In this document: in pieces, positions 47,083 through 59,166 of the stretch
How positions within the stretch are numbered: position 1 is the first letter of the stretch
How the letters are laid out: each line of letters begins with the position of its first letter
Origin: Saururus chinensis
Taxonomy: Eukaryota > Streptophyta > Magnoliopsida > Piperales > Saururaceae
NCBI GenBank assembly: GCA_035235625.1
Contig: CP141142.1
Span: 14,042,995 to 14,106,994 of the forward strand
Reading direction: 5' to 3'
DNA: 64,000 nt
The notes under the pieces: model-generated
The model's database searches: none
What the model was told of the DNA's origin: nothing
Seen by the model: the letters and a program-made list of their open reading frames with translations, nothing else
Translations under genes and position numbers: made by a program

Positions 47083-48489
47083 ATACATACTTGAATAACA
47101 AGATAATAAATATAAGAAATAATTATGTGCCAAGTATACAATGAAAGTTGTATGAAATTAGTTCAAGTGGGTTTTTCGGGGCTTTTGGATATGCGGTACA
47201 TAATATTCTTAGGACTAGTGTCGGATACATATGGGCGATCTATGTTACAGGCCCTTGGGTCAAAGGTGTTGGGTAAAGTCGAAGATGAAAGTATATTTTC
47301 ATGTAAATCCGGGTGTGTTTTACTTAAAAAAGTTAGTAGACTGATATGTCTTTAGGTTTAGTTTTTGCAGTTTATTCTAATCATGAGGTGGAAGTATTCA
47401 TGTTAGCTAAACTCATAATTATGTGTTTATCTTTGTTTGATTAACTATGATTGTTCTTAATTATTAAAGAATAACACTTGAGTATGTTATACTTGAAATT
47501 ATGCTTATGAGAACATGTTATAGTGATATGATATAGCATATGCATGGCATGATATAGTATTTTACACGATCATTTAAATTAAAGATGTAAATAGAATTGC
47601 ATCACATTGGTATACAATATAAAGTTGCATATGTATGCTCTAAGGTACAGTGCATGTATGTCATAAACTAGAGTAGATGTAGGCCAATTTTACTATGTTT
47701 ATATAGGTACATGATGTTCTGATAGAAGATAGTTATAAGGATTCTGCCATACTCAGTAATGTTGGCTTTATTTGTAATAATTTTTAAAGTTTTATTAATT
47801 ATAATATTCGAAATTATTTGGGGAGCTAAGTAGAAACACCTGGGCGTGGGCTGTGGGTGACCTTAAAACCGACAGAAACCCCCTACGTCAATAGAGCCAT
47901 GTGGTTCGAATATTCAGTCCTTGTATAGTATTTGCAATTAGAGTCGGCTGAAAACGTGGGTCGTTATCAGTGGTCCTCAAATGTATCTGTAGTAAAGTTC
48001 TTTTGGCATCATGCGTTGCCGTTGATGGACCAGTGACCCGTTGTCTGGACTTGTTGTTCGAGATCTAAAACCTTGTGCTCAGTTTTATACGTTGAGCAAC
48101 CGTAGCCATCCCATTCTTGGGCCCAGATCAAGCGAAACAATTAAAACATGCATGAAAGTTTGTTATAATGTCGCTGATTTGCGTCCGCGAATGAATCCAT
48201 CTGGCAGAGAGAAGGGCAGATGGTCAGGAAGAAAGGTGGGTGAACTGTCACTCCACAATGCCAATGACCAAATAGCCCTTGGAAGATGGGGGATAAGCAA
48301 AGAACAAGCAGTGGAAGGAATGCCGATGAGAACAAATGATTGGAGGAGCTTATGGGCAAGACATAAAATAATTGAAGTTTTCGTCCTCCCCATGGTTTTG
48401 GAGCAATACAAAAGGGGTGCAAGACTGTTGTCTCTGTGCTCCAAGAGACAGGGGCATCCATCTTCTCTCTCTTGCTCCCTCTGTTCCTC
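47083..48489. other. Intergenic region upstream of the MYB gene
   Basis: Presumably holds the MYB promoter. I see no confident TATA box; CAATACAAAAGG at 48404-48415 is a weak candidate. Open frames at 48041-48520 and on the opposite strand (48141-48635) overlap the first exon and look like shadows. 47125-47355 is open, but unfamiliar. Confidence 0.4.
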
Positions 48490-50077
48490 ATGGGGAGAGC
48501 TCCTTGCTGCTCTAAGGTAGGACTGCACAGGGGTCCCTGGTCTGCAAAAGAAGACGCATTGCTTAGTAAGTACATTGAGGCAAATGGAGAAGGAAACTGG
48601 AGATCATTGCCTAGGAATGCAGGTAAAAATGACAATTTTTATGAGAAAACCTTCCCGCTTTATATGATCTTTGTAATGCGTTCGCTTTTACCTGTCTCTG
48701 TTTGTTTATCTCTATTCTTTTGTCTGATATTGATATCTGTATTAAATTTTGTTTCTAGTATCTACTATATATTGTCATGAACGTACAATTGACTTCGGCA
48801 TTCTTTAAATTCTAAATAATGTTATATCATTGTCACACTTCTATTTAAAAAAATATATATTATAATTGTGGTTGATGTTTTATGATGAAAAATATCAATT
48901 AACTCCCTTCAAATAATTTAACAGACAGCCCACAAGCCTTTACTTAACGTCTCCTTGTTTACTTGCTAATCAAAATAGAGGTATGTTTACTTATAATTAA
49001 CAAATCTTTACATGCATAACTATGTTGTATGTAATACAAAGTAGATGAAGAAGTTATAATTGTTTTAGTTCAAAATTTTGTCTTCTTGTTCCATGTTACT
49101 CTTATTGATCAAGTTCCATAATAATGACGCTTTTCCTAGTTAATTCTTATGAATTTTGCGCTTACAACGTTCTCCAAACTTGGAGTGACACTCTGACCAC
49201 TTTCTTGGCTTCTTCAGTGTGGCTTGCTTCTCTCTTAAAGACCATGCCTTTCATGAAATAAGTGAAAAGCAAAAACAAAATTACTTTACATGAAAGTTAG
49301 CAATTGGAACATTTGGGATCCATCACCTCTAATTAAAAGGGTACTTAGTGCCTATAAAAGTGTTACATATTTTCTTATGGGTGTCCAGGGCTTCTTAGAT
49401 GTGGAAAGAGTTGCAGGCTCAGATGGATGAACTATCTGAGGCCTGACATCAAGCGAGGAAACATCAGCCCTGAGCAAGAAGATCTCATCATCAGACTGCA
49501 TAATCTGCTTGGCAACCGGTGGTCACTAATCGCTGGACGATTACCCGGCCGAACCGACAATGAAATAAAAAACTACTGGAATACCCATATCAGTAAGAAG
49601 CTCAAAAGCCAGACAAGTCCCCAAAATTTTCATAAATCAGCAACTAAAAAGTGCGAGGCGAAAAGGAGTACCAAAAATGGGAAGAAAGAGAGAAGAAATT
49701 TGGCCGAAGAAACTGAAGAGAGGTCCACAAAAACCATAGTGTTCCTCCCTAAGCCCACAAGATTGGCATCATTTAAAACAACAAAACAATATAGCACAAT
49801 GGAGAGCAGTGATGATGGTTCAATTGACAAATGCCAAGGGCCAGTGTCAGGAGCGCAGGGAGAGGCCATTGAGGAGGTCGCGCACCTTCTTCCTTGGCAT
49901 GATCACAATGATCAGTATGAGTATAACCAACTTTTAAATGCAGATTTCTTCCTACAATCAGAATTCACTATGAACAATAACATGCTTGACAAGCTCTATG
50001 AGGAGTATTTGGAACTCATCAAAGCCCAGGAGGGACAAGTGCAGGAAAGCTCATTGGAAGAATCTTTATGGGATTAA
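48490..50077 (+). CDS. R2R3-MYB transcription factor (two exons)
   Basis: Exon 1 is 48490-48622 and exon 2 is 49389-50077, joined in phase 1 at Gly45 with GT/AG borders. The product has 273 residues. It starts [11 protein letters not shown], the usual R2R3-MYB start; an in-frame ATG at 48436 would only add a hydrophobic stretch. R2 has W17, W37, W57. R3 has I70, W89, W108, the standard substitution of the first Trp. Residues 76-95 fit the bHLH-interaction signature D-L-x2-R-x3-L-x6-L-x3-R exactly, so a partner of the TT8/GL3 type is likely. The second intron usual in R3 near residue 88 is absent. The tail is basic then acidic, with VFLPKPTRL and no subgroup motif I can name. MYBs with this signature often regulate flavonoid or epidermal traits; the specific role is inference. 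No disabling mutation is seen. Confidence 0.93.
48623..49388 (+). other. MYB intron 1
   Basis: 766 bp, AT-rich, from GTAAAAATG to GTGTCCAG. The splice position after the Asn-Ala-Gly codons is the conserved first-intron site of plant R2R3-MYB genes. Contains the segment 48772-48902 that recurs at 57700-57825. Confidence 0.9.
48772..48902 (+). repeat. Intron segment duplicated at 57700-57825
   Basis: About 130 bp from TTGTCATGAACGTACAATTG to ATGAAAAATATCAATTAA, matching 57700-57825 at most positions with a few substitutions and an indel. Similarity ends sharply on both sides. Confidence 0.85.
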
Positions 50078-50132
50078 ATAATTGTCCTTGATGAATGCCA
50101 CTCCAATAATCTCCTCAAAACCCTGTCGAGTA

Positions 50133-50138
50133 AATAAA
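50133..50138 (+). terminator. Probable MYB polyadenylation signal
   Basis: AATAAA 56 bp after the stop codon, in AT-rich DNA. Confidence 0.5.
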
Positions 50139-50141
50139 AAA

Positions 50142-51589
50142 TTATATTAAATAGTTTATTGGGTGCATATAGACGCCTTCTTTTCATTTTTGGTGCGAAT
50201 CCCCTCCTCTCAGACAGTGCAACGGTGGAGGAAAGTGTTCGGCACCTATATATATGAGCAGGGATTAGGGATTAGCATTGTCTTCATACGAGGAGACAAT
50301 TTAATATGTGTAATTCTTGCTGCTACTAAAGAACAAACCCATGTGGATGTGGGCCAACCTTATGAAAAGGGTTTTAAGTTTGGGTTAGCATTTAGACAGA
50401 ACCTACGCCTTTATGGGTTAAGAACTTTGTTCACTCAAGTAAGTCCTTGTTATGTTCTAAAGCCCGCTAAATTAAGAAAAATGATAGTTATTCTTTTTAT
50501 ACCATATGTTTTAGACCACCTTTAATTAGATAGTGATGGTAGCCCCACCTAATAACATTTCCCTATCTAATCATAAATAATGTACGACCTATAAATATAA
50601 GTTGTGTAGACATATCACTATCCATTAAATTAAACAACTTTAGGGGAATTTAGTGATGAGGGCATCAATCAATGGTTTAATTATAGATAAATTCAAGTAA
50701 TAATTTTTTTATTGCAATAAGGACAGGCTTTTCATCCGGACAAAAATGCTCTTATCTCCCACCTTCCTTAAACCCACTTTTTTCACTACCTACTAGATCC
50801 ACCAGCGGAGTTCTGCAAGAACTTTGCCAAACCGCCACACATCTATAATAAATGGTCATTATTGGAAATAAAGAAAATATATATTAATAACATACATGAT
50901 ACTCCATTCATCCAATATTAATAGCTACATTCAAAAGATAGTGATTTTTATTTGAATGGTGAAACCCACATCTACGAGAAGGGAAAATAAACTTATAATA
51001 CTCTTTTTAAATAATCAACTACTTGAACTTAACAAAATGGGGCTATTAATATAGAATTAACTTTTTTGTCAAATGGAGATATTAATATAGGGTAGAGAAA
51101 ATATATTATTTGTATTAAATGAATATTGTTTGTGCTAAATGTATTTACTCTTTGCGTTTAAAATATATATTGTTCATGTTAAATCTATACTTTTTATTTT
51201 GCTCCTAGCCTAATTGTTTGTCCTGGCTTTAGGCTGTGAGATAAATATCTAGCGGCCAATGGTTGGTTTGTGGCAGTTAGCTAGAGCTTGGCCATGCATG
51301 GCTGGTCATAGCCTAATATATATATCTAACTTGGAAATTGTTGCAAGGCACAACCAAGCTCTAGCTACTGGCCATGGTGACCAGAGCATGGCTACAGCCA
51401 CATCTAGTTGCCATGGACAGAGTTTGGACATCGTCGCCAAGAGATGCCAATCTCTACTGCCATCCATGGTTAGATCTAGCCACCACAATTAAAACATGGC
51501 CATCACTTCGTAGGTAAAGACATAACTATATGAGCGAAGCATTCATATTGGTTCAATAATCACTATGTCTAGTCCTGTCACAACTTTAG
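50142..51589. other. Intergenic region between MYB and copia relic
   Basis: AT-rich. 50900-51095 has Stowaway-like features (TACTCCATTCATCCAATATT and, reversed, CCCTATATTAATATCTCC). 51240-51500 is GC-richer, with repeated GGCCATG and an inverted repeat at 51279-51366. The frames open at 50163-50525 and 51259-51492 are unfamiliar. Confidence 0.4.
51279..51366. repeat. Inverted repeat with 13-bp perfect arms
   Basis: AGCTAGAGCTTGG (51279-51291) and CCAAGCTCTAGCT (51354-51366) are exact reverse complements around a 62-bp spacer, within a GC-richer patch. Confidence 0.8.
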
Positions 51590-52250
51590 GCTATGAGCAT
51601 TTTGTACAAAGAAATCCATAGGAAGGCCTTAAAATTGTCGACATTTCTCTTTGTAGCATGTCAAAGATAAAGTTGAAATGCACCTCAATGTGTTTTCCCC
51701 TAGTGTTTATCTCTTCATTCTTCAGTGTGAATATTGTAGCCAAATTATCATAATACATCTGGACCAAAGAATCAGATTCGTCTTCTAGCCCTAGTTTAGC
51801 TAGAAATTCCTTAATCCATACTGCTTCTGAGGTTGCTAAACTACATGCGTAAAACTCTACCTCCATAGTGAACTTAGCAATACAGTTTTGCTTCTTTATA
51901 GCTCATGCTATGGCTATGCCTCCAAATGTAAAGACATAACCAGCAATGGATTTCTTATCAACGGGTCCCTTGCATGCATAGTTAGAATTATCATACCCAA
52001 CCAATGACAACTCTTAGCGTGACATGTGAGTCTCATACCTTTAGTGCCTAGTAGGTACCTGAACACCCACTTAATAGCTTGCTAATGTTGCATTCCTTGG
52101 TCAGATTCGTATCTACTCAGCAAACCTACAATGAAACTTAAATCAAGTCAAGTACAGGTCCTAGCGTATATCAAGCTACCAATAGCCTATTCATATGGCA
52201 ATAACTCTATCTTTAATCTTTGCTCACCTCTTGAGGGTGTCATTCTCTTA

Positions 52251-53021
52251 GGGTCTGTTTAGATTGGTGGAAAGCAGGGCAAAGGATAGAAATTTGCTTA
52301 AAATCTCCCAGTTTCCATTGTTTGGTGCAACGGGGAAAGAGGAACCAGAATGACAAGTGAGAGAAAATGGATGAAAATTTGGCCCAAAAATTTTCCACCC
52401 ATCAATCTATGGATTTTGGGAGAAAATCGTTGTACTAAACACTTATGTCTTATTGCTACTGCCACTGTCTTGGCCACCACCTCGACCACCGTCACTGCCA
52501 CTGTTGCCACTGCTGCCACCACCACCACCACTATCGCCACCACTACCACCACCTCCGCCACTACCACCACCATCATTACCACCATCGCCACCACCACTAC
52601 CACCATCTCTGTCACCACCTCCACCACCGCCACCACCACCATCGCCGACACCACCACCACCATCGCCGCCACCTCCTCTGCCACCACCGCTGGTGCTGCC
52701 ACCACCACCACCGCTGCCACCACCATTGCTGCTGCTGCCGCCACCACCACCACTGCCACCACTACAACTGCCGCCGCCACAACTACCATCACCATCACCG
52801 CTACCACTACCGCCACTACCATTGTTACCACCACCACCGTTACCACCATCACCGCTACCACCACCACTGCTACCACTACTATCACTGTCAATTTTCTCTA
52901 ACATCATTTGTGTAACCAAACAGTGGAATATATTTAGGAATCTCCTAGTTTCTCTTTCACTTGAATTCACTTTTTCTTTCTCTTTCCCTTTCTCCCCATT
53001 TCCACTAATTCAAACAGACCC
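52251..53021. mobile_element. PIF/Harbinger (Tourist-like) nonautonomous element
   Basis: Ends GGGTCTGTTTAGATTGGTGG and, reverse-complemented, GGGTCTGTTTGAATTAGTGG, flanked by TTA on both sides (52248-52250 and 53022-53024). The 3-bp TTA duplication and G-rich TIR fit PIF/Harbinger. The copia coding on the two sides is continuous once it is removed. The interior is mostly a triplet repeat. Confidence 0.9.
52455..52885. repeat. Interrupted trinucleotide (CCA/CCG/CCT/ACT) repeat
   Basis: About 430 bp of triplets dominated by CCA with CCG, ACT and GCC variants. Because the period is 3, all frames remain open and yield Thr/Ala, Pro, His/Cys, Val, Gly/Ser-rich peptides. None is a credible gene. 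Confidence 0.92.
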
Positions 53022-53043
53022 TTAGAGAAAATTGTGCCTTTGT

Positions 53044-56000
53044 TGTAATATCCCTAATTTTCCTAGGTTTCAAAAATTAAATACGTGAAAAATAGAGAGT
53101 TTGATCCATTGATATTATTAGTAGAATAACTTTCTCCCTAGATAGAATTTGTGGGTGAAACTAATTCTATTAGAAAGTAGATAGATGGAGCTTTGAAACG
53201 CCACCAAGAACGCATAAATGAAGTCCAAATGAGGGAGATACGACTGTTCAAAATTAAACATATCATATAGGGCCTATTTACCCAATTTAAATGTGCAATT
53301 GGGCCGTCTAAGCCATTTTGTGGGCCTGATTAATTACAGTTCCAAAATTAATGTTTAGAGGACAATTAAGTGGCCTAATTGAGGGGGATTTGCCTAACTT
53401 CTATGGGGATTAGGAGCCCCAATCCCCATGCTTATAAAAGGGGTTGATTAGGGCTTTTTGGGGGAGCTTTGGACCATATAGAGAAGGAGGAGCAGCCGAG
53501 GGAATTTTTCGGCTAGGCTTCAGCGGGGTGGATCGACGTCAACTCGGCCACAGAGGTAGGATTTCAAGTTTAGATTATTATCAATTTTGTTAACTGATTG
53601 AATGAAAATTATACTGATTTATTCAAATAATAGTGTTTTCTACAAGTATTGTTCACCTAATTATATGAACAGTACTTTGTTTTTTTAGTCACCGGAATAG
53701 CCATCAAAAAGGGGCTGTACTGACCCTGGCCATGGCGGTCTTGGCCTTCGCCATCGCAGCTTGGATCCGGTTGCCTTGGTGGCAGTGGATTGGCTGCCGC
53801 AGCCACTGGGTCATCTCAGTAGATTAAAAAAAATATATGGAGAACCTGCGGTGGCACAACACACCGTTGGCCAGAGGATGGACCAGGGCTACCGGAATCG
53901 CTAGTTCATGGCGATTTGGTCAAGTCCGGCCCATTGGCAAGCTGTGGTGGCCTGCCGTCACGACGCCTCCACCATTTTTTTAAAAAAAGGGGGACAGCTT
54001 TGGTGGCCGCTAGACGGCCAAGGAGAGGTAGCCGGCCTAGGCTTAACAGGATCGCTGCCTGGTGGCGATCCGGTGTAGCCCAGACTGCCGCCCCGCTGTA
54101 GCGGCCAAGGGTAGCGCTGCCAGAGGCGTTTCTGCCTCTGGTCAGATGTGGGGAAGACGACCCGCGTTGTGGATCGTCGACTCGAACTAAACCAGTTCGG
54201 TTCGGTTAAAAAAAAGAAAGAGACAAAAGAATGGTAGAACCGGGTCCGGTTCAAGGGGGTAAAAATGTCAAAATAATTCTAGAAAAATACTCAATGACCC
54301 CAAGAAGTGTGGGATTATTCTGACCAAGTTTCAAATGTGGGCAAAATCTTAGAGACTATAAAATGACACTTTTACCCCTTATGGTTAAATTGCCATGTGA
54401 AAACCACTTGCCCGACTCCGGGGCTCCAGTTCAGTGGCCTATGAGTGTTCTAAAAAATTGGGAAATTTCTCAGTGAGAGTGTAATGGGTAACCTACATTT
54501 CAACCAATATACAAAGTGCAGAAAAATTCGACTGTGTAGATAATTGACTATTCTATCCCTAGGGTTAAGGTAAAATGATTAATTGAACCAGGGTCAGTTC
54601 AAGGGGTTTACGACCCCGTTGAATGGCAAGAAAATTTCCTCGGGTTTATAACATCAAGGTGCAACCCTGAGATTCGTTTTGGACCCATTCAGGTTTAAGG
54701 AAGCCCTGAACAAAAAGATAGAAATATCATTATGAGTAGATTGGCTGGTATTCGCGTGGATGTTATTAATAGGCCAATGTGATACAGAGGTTAACGTCTT
54801 TCCATAGAGCAGAGAGGACCTTATCCAATGTTGGATAAATACCTTAATACCCTCGGGTGCATATGATCAGTTTTTAATGCGATTTAATAAGTTAACCCAA
54901 GGAGGGTTAGGGCATATGAGCTCGAACAATTCTAATATCATTATTGAATTTTATTATTGATATTATGATTTACTTGGTCTTGTATGGTTCTTTTTGTAAT
55001 GTTGTTTATTGTTTTGATATTTGCTATTGATATTGTGATAGTAATTTATCACTAGCTTAAGATTATTGAAATATTAATTAATGGGGTTAGATAGCTTTTG
55101 ATTGGGTAGAGAACACCTAATCAAAATAAAAACTAAAATACCTCAGAGTCGTCTGAGACAAGTTCATATAGTGAACAAAGCCTTTGACATGACGATTTGC
55201 CTTGGTTGATGAATTGATGGTAGTTTCGAGTTTTAAACCCTAGTCTAGAAGGGACTAATAGGGTTTGGGATAGTCATTCGGAATCCTAGCTTATAGATGA
55301 GCAAGATAGGGTTTAGAATGGTTTCCTGAATTTTAGCTCTATTGAGGAGCCGCTGATTTGACCATGTAGTTGCACCTCCTCATTGGAGGGAGCTTTGTGT
55401 GAGTCGGGCTCACCATAGATATATTGAGGATCTTTTAGTGTATACGCGATTGGATTAGCTGACATCCTGCTTGGTTGGCTTTTCCTACCACTTCTGTTCA
55501 GGTACAATTGTGGGTCATGCCCTTCCACTCCGGTCAGGTCCTTCGTGGGCTAGGAGGGGTGATGGTACTTCCGGTGGATTCCATAGGCCTAGTGGATTCC
55601 AGGGTATTTTGTCATGGATTTACCTTTGAGGGTGGCTATGGTGAGTTTGTCATTTGTCACTTAGGTTGACATTTGATGAGTCTATCTGTCATTGGGATTA
55701 GACAGGGATATTAAATATCGAACAATGGTTCGAGAGATAATTAATAACACTATTTGATATTACTTGTTTAATTAGAACAAGTTGAACGATTAAAGGACTT
55801 GCATAAAGTGTAGGTTACTTTAAAATACTTAAGCATTGGCATATGTGATGCTATGCTTCTTAGAATAGTATAGTTTTTAGGCAGAACTACGTTTGGATCC
55901 GATCTTGTTGGAAACATTGGAAATGTTGTCTGATGAGCATGTAGGCAACTAATATCGGGTGATGTTGGCCCGATGCGGAAAACATTAAATTTTACTTTTA

Positions 56001-56444
56001 TTTTTCTGAAACGTTCTTCCAAGAGGAGGAGATGTTTGGTTATTGTTTGGCCATCTTTGCTTGCAAGTTCTTTGGATGAGGACGTTGAGATCAAAACGTT
56101 GGTCGATGTTTGAGGCCGACATTGCACTATTGGGATCTAGTTTCTTACTTCTGCAATTTTGTAAGTAATTGTAATTATTGGTGTGAGAGCCAACTTTATT
56201 TGGTTATTTATTTTCGAAAAGATGACAAACTTATACTTAGAGGGTTAACCTACTATTTATGGAATTTAGAATTTGACACATGTAATAATATCATATATTT
56301 TGATATTCGAATTTGTGAACCTTAGTTATCATGACCTAGATATTTAATTGAATGATTTGTTTTGTGTTTAAGAAAGAAAAAAATTATCATGATTTATAGC
56401 GTGTAATTTAATTAAAAAGGGTTTTGAAAATTCGGGTTATGACA
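53044..56444 (+). repeat. Solo LTR (3401 bp) of a gypsy-type element
   Basis: Begins TGTAATATCCCTAATTTTCC and ends GGGTTATGACA. Exact 5-bp duplication TTTGT (53039-53043 and 56445-56449) inside copia pol. TATA box CTTATAAAAGG at 53431-53441, then a G-rich leader. No internal domain or second LTR is attached, so LTR-LTR recombination removed the rest. Size and TGTAATATCC start fit Tekay/Del-type LTRs, but it is a different family from those at 25-47 kb. 53700-54180 is GC-rich. Confidence 0.92.
53432..53439 (+). promoter_or_regulatory. Putative TATA box of the solo LTR
   Basis: TTATAAAA about 390 bp into the LTR, followed by GGGGTTGATTAGGG. Typical U3/R boundary layout. Confidence 0.5.
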
Positions 56445-57699
56445 TTTGTAAATAGGGGAATCAATGGTTTTTCAACCAACTACATTGAAGTATTTCAAGA
56501 TGCTTTCGATATAAGCTTCTTGAGAAATATTAAACTCATGAGCGTTTTTATCTCATTTAATCTTCATCCCTAGGATGGCCTCACCTATGTCTTTCATCTC
56601 AGACTGGGTTTTGAGCCACTCCTTAGACTGACAATTAAGCTCAAGTCATTTCCCATTAATAGGATATTATCAACATAGAGATAAAGTAACATAAATCTAC
56701 TTACATCCTTAAAGGAGTAGACACAATAATTATACTGATTTGCTATGAATTCATTCTCATAATCACCTTATGAGAAGTGAAGTATCATTGCTTAGGCCAA
56801 GAATGACAAAGCCCTCAGGTTGTTCTATGTAAATCTCATCCTCTAAATTACCATTTGAAAAGACAACCTTTACATTCATTTAGTGTAACCCTAAGTCCAA
56901 TTGAGCCACTATAGCCAATAAAATCTTGATAAATATAAATCTAGTCACAAGTGAATAGGTTTCGTTGAAGTCAATGTCCCTAACTTGGGTGAAACCCTTA
57001 GCTACCAATCTTGCCTTATATTTATCTATAGACTCATCAGCCTTGAGTTTATTCTTAATGACTCACTTATAACCAATAGGCTTTTTTTCACTAGGCAAGT
57101 CAACAACTTTCCAGACTTAGTTCTTCATAATAGAATTCATTTTCTCTTGGATAACTATCAACTATTACTTGGATCTGGACTGTCTATTACCTGCTCATAG
57201 GTCAAAGGATCATCAGACAAAGGTTCATCTATAGTTACTTCTTCCTCTCCTATCATGGCATAAAAGTCTCGCAAGAAGGTTGAAGGTCTTCTCTCTTTTA
57301 CCTCCTTATGTAAGACTCAACCCTAGGTTCAAATCCTACAACTACCTCAGAAGAAGTAGTAGAGTCTTGATCTTTCTCCTACATCAAACAGTTCAATTCT
57401 CTACTAGAAATTTTAGGGTATAGGTCTTCTTTTAGGTTATAGGCTTCCTTAGATTCAAACCTCACTATCCCATCAGAATGGTGCACTACAAACATGTACC
57501 CCTTAGAGCGTTTAGTGTACCCTATAAAGTTACACTTTATTGTTTTAAGGTCCAGCTTGCTTCTATATATGTTGGCCAGACACTTTTACATGTGCCTTAG
57601 ACCCCTGCACTCTAAGGTGACATTAGTTTGAACACCTACCTATCCATAATTCATAAGGTGTCATGTTGACAACCTTAGTTGGTACACAATTAAGTATTT

Positions 57700-57825
57700 T
57701 GTCATGTACTTACAATTGATTTTTGCATTCTTTTAATTCTAAATTATGTTATATCATTGTCACACTTCTATTAAAAAAACTATTATTAATGGAGTAGATG
57801 TTTTATGATGAAAAATATCAATTAA
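57700..57825 (+). repeat. Copy of MYB intron segment
   Basis: Matches 48772-48902 and directly abuts the truncated copia integrase. The sequences on either side are unrelated to the MYB locus. Confidence 0.85.
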
Positions 57826-58199
57826 GTAGGGCTCGTTTGTAATGATTAGAGGCCTAAGACAAAACGTTTAAGTGAAGTATTTTTTATTTTTATATCAATA
57901 TATATAATTAATTATTTAATTAATTACTTGTTAATATAGAGCTAACAAGTTTGCTAAAAGTAAATTTAAGTCAAAAATTACTTATTTAAATTTCACTAGT
58001 AAGAAAAGAGAAGAAATGAAGAATGAAGAATGAATTGAGATATAAATGTCTAGTGCTCCACACATAGAGGTTGGAGAGATTTTACGTTCAACATCCAACT
58101 CTAGATATTGATTTCTTTATTTTTGTAAGTGGCATAAATTTTTTTATATTATAATCATAGTTGGATATGATTAACAATACAATAAAATATATTATTAGC
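57826..58199. other. Unassigned AT-rich spacer
   Basis: No gene recognised. It precedes the palindrome-rich region, but no CACTA terminus was found here. Confidence 0.4.
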
Positions 58200-58889
58200 A
58201 ACGCAATGTAAAGCATGGCCAAAAAATACTATTTGTGACACCTTTAAAAGCGTCACTAATAGTTAAATTTTTTTGCGATGCTTTTATAATAATAGTACTA
58301 TTAGTAACCCTTTTACAAAAACGTCTCAAATAGCGGTACTATTAGTGACATTTTTATAATAGTGTGGTTACTAGTTGTATTATTAACGACGCTTTATAAA
58401 AAATGTCAATCATAGTTATAAGTGTTAAATAAAAAAATAAAATAAAAATTTTAAATTATTTGCGAAACTTTTATTAAAACATCACAAATAGTATTAACAA
58501 TAGTGACACTTTTATAAAAGTGTCATTAATTAGTTGCACTATTAGCGAAACTTTAAAAAATACGTCGTAAATAAAATAAATTTATTTAAAAAAAAAATTA
58601 AGATTATTAGTAACACTTTATTAAAAGGAGCATTAATATTATTACTACTAGCGATGCTTTTAGAAAGCATCGCTAATAGTTTTATTATTTTATTTTATTT
58701 TAATAATTATTATTTAAATATATAATATATAATAAATAAATATTAAAAAATTAAAAATAAAATTCTCATATATAATATATTTTATTTAATATTTAATATG
58801 TTATAGATAATAAATAAATAAATGAGAAAAAATAAATAAAATTAATTTACTTTATCCCTAATCCTCCTTAGAGCTGGGGCTCACTTTCA

Positions 58890-59166
58890 CGTGCGTAAGA
58901 GAGAAAGAGAGGAGTGAAAGAGGAGAGAGTATTGAAGAGAGAGAGAGAAAGATGAGATAGAGAGTGAAGAGAGAGATCTAGAGAAGAGTGTGGAGAGAGA
59001 AGACTGAGGAGAGAGAGTGGAGAGAGAAGAGAGAGTGAGAGTAGATAGAGAGAGAGACGAGAGAGAGAAGAGAGAGAGAGAGGAGAGAGAGAAGAAAGAC
59101 GAGACCACAGAGAGAAAAGAGGATGAGAGAGGAGAGAAAGAGAGAGTGAGAGAGAGAAGAGAGGAT
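58890..59166. repeat. GA-rich tract of the outer element, left half
   Basis: Purine-rich GAGAGA with few interruptions. Open frames on the minus strand are Ser/Leu/Phe artefacts. It resumes at 63300 beyond the inner element. Confidence 0.9.

Larger units (their letters stand above)
51590..57698 (-). pseudogene. Ty1/copia pol relic: integrase end, RT, RNase H (split by two insertions)
   Basis: Minus-strand order from 57698: integrase C-part (ILNCVPTKVVNMTPYELW), a linker with EEEVTIDEPLSDDPLTYEQV, the RT start, RT with LYVDNILLMGND near 56670 (catalytic YVDD changed to YVDN), and ISQEAYIESILKYFNVV. After the insertions come KRMTPSRGEQRLKIELLPYE, then RNase H (51866-51591 open: MEVEFYACSLATSEAVWIKE, YYDNLATIFTLKNEEIN, KHIEVHFNFIFDML). 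Coding pieces are 51590-52250, 53025-53043 and 56445-57698. Stops are common. The 5' part of integrase, gag and both LTRs are missing. Confidence 0.88.

Noticed and set aside
47870..47920. tRNA-like GGTTCGAAT motif
   Set aside because: No cloverleaf arms can be drawn around it and no internal A box is present.
48041..48635. Frames around MYB exon 1 (159 codons plus; 164 and 121 codons minus)
   Set aside because: They overlap the true exon and its promoter in other frames and show no domain.
52298..53025. Long frames on both strands (Val/Ala-, Gly/Ser-, Thr/Ala-, Pro- and His-rich) as genes
   Set aside because: All arise from one triplet repeat, where every frame stays open. No domain, start context or conservation signal.
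58200..58860. Many small palindromes as miRNA precursors
   Set aside because: They are subterminal repeats of the CACTA-like elements, recurring throughout the region with variants.
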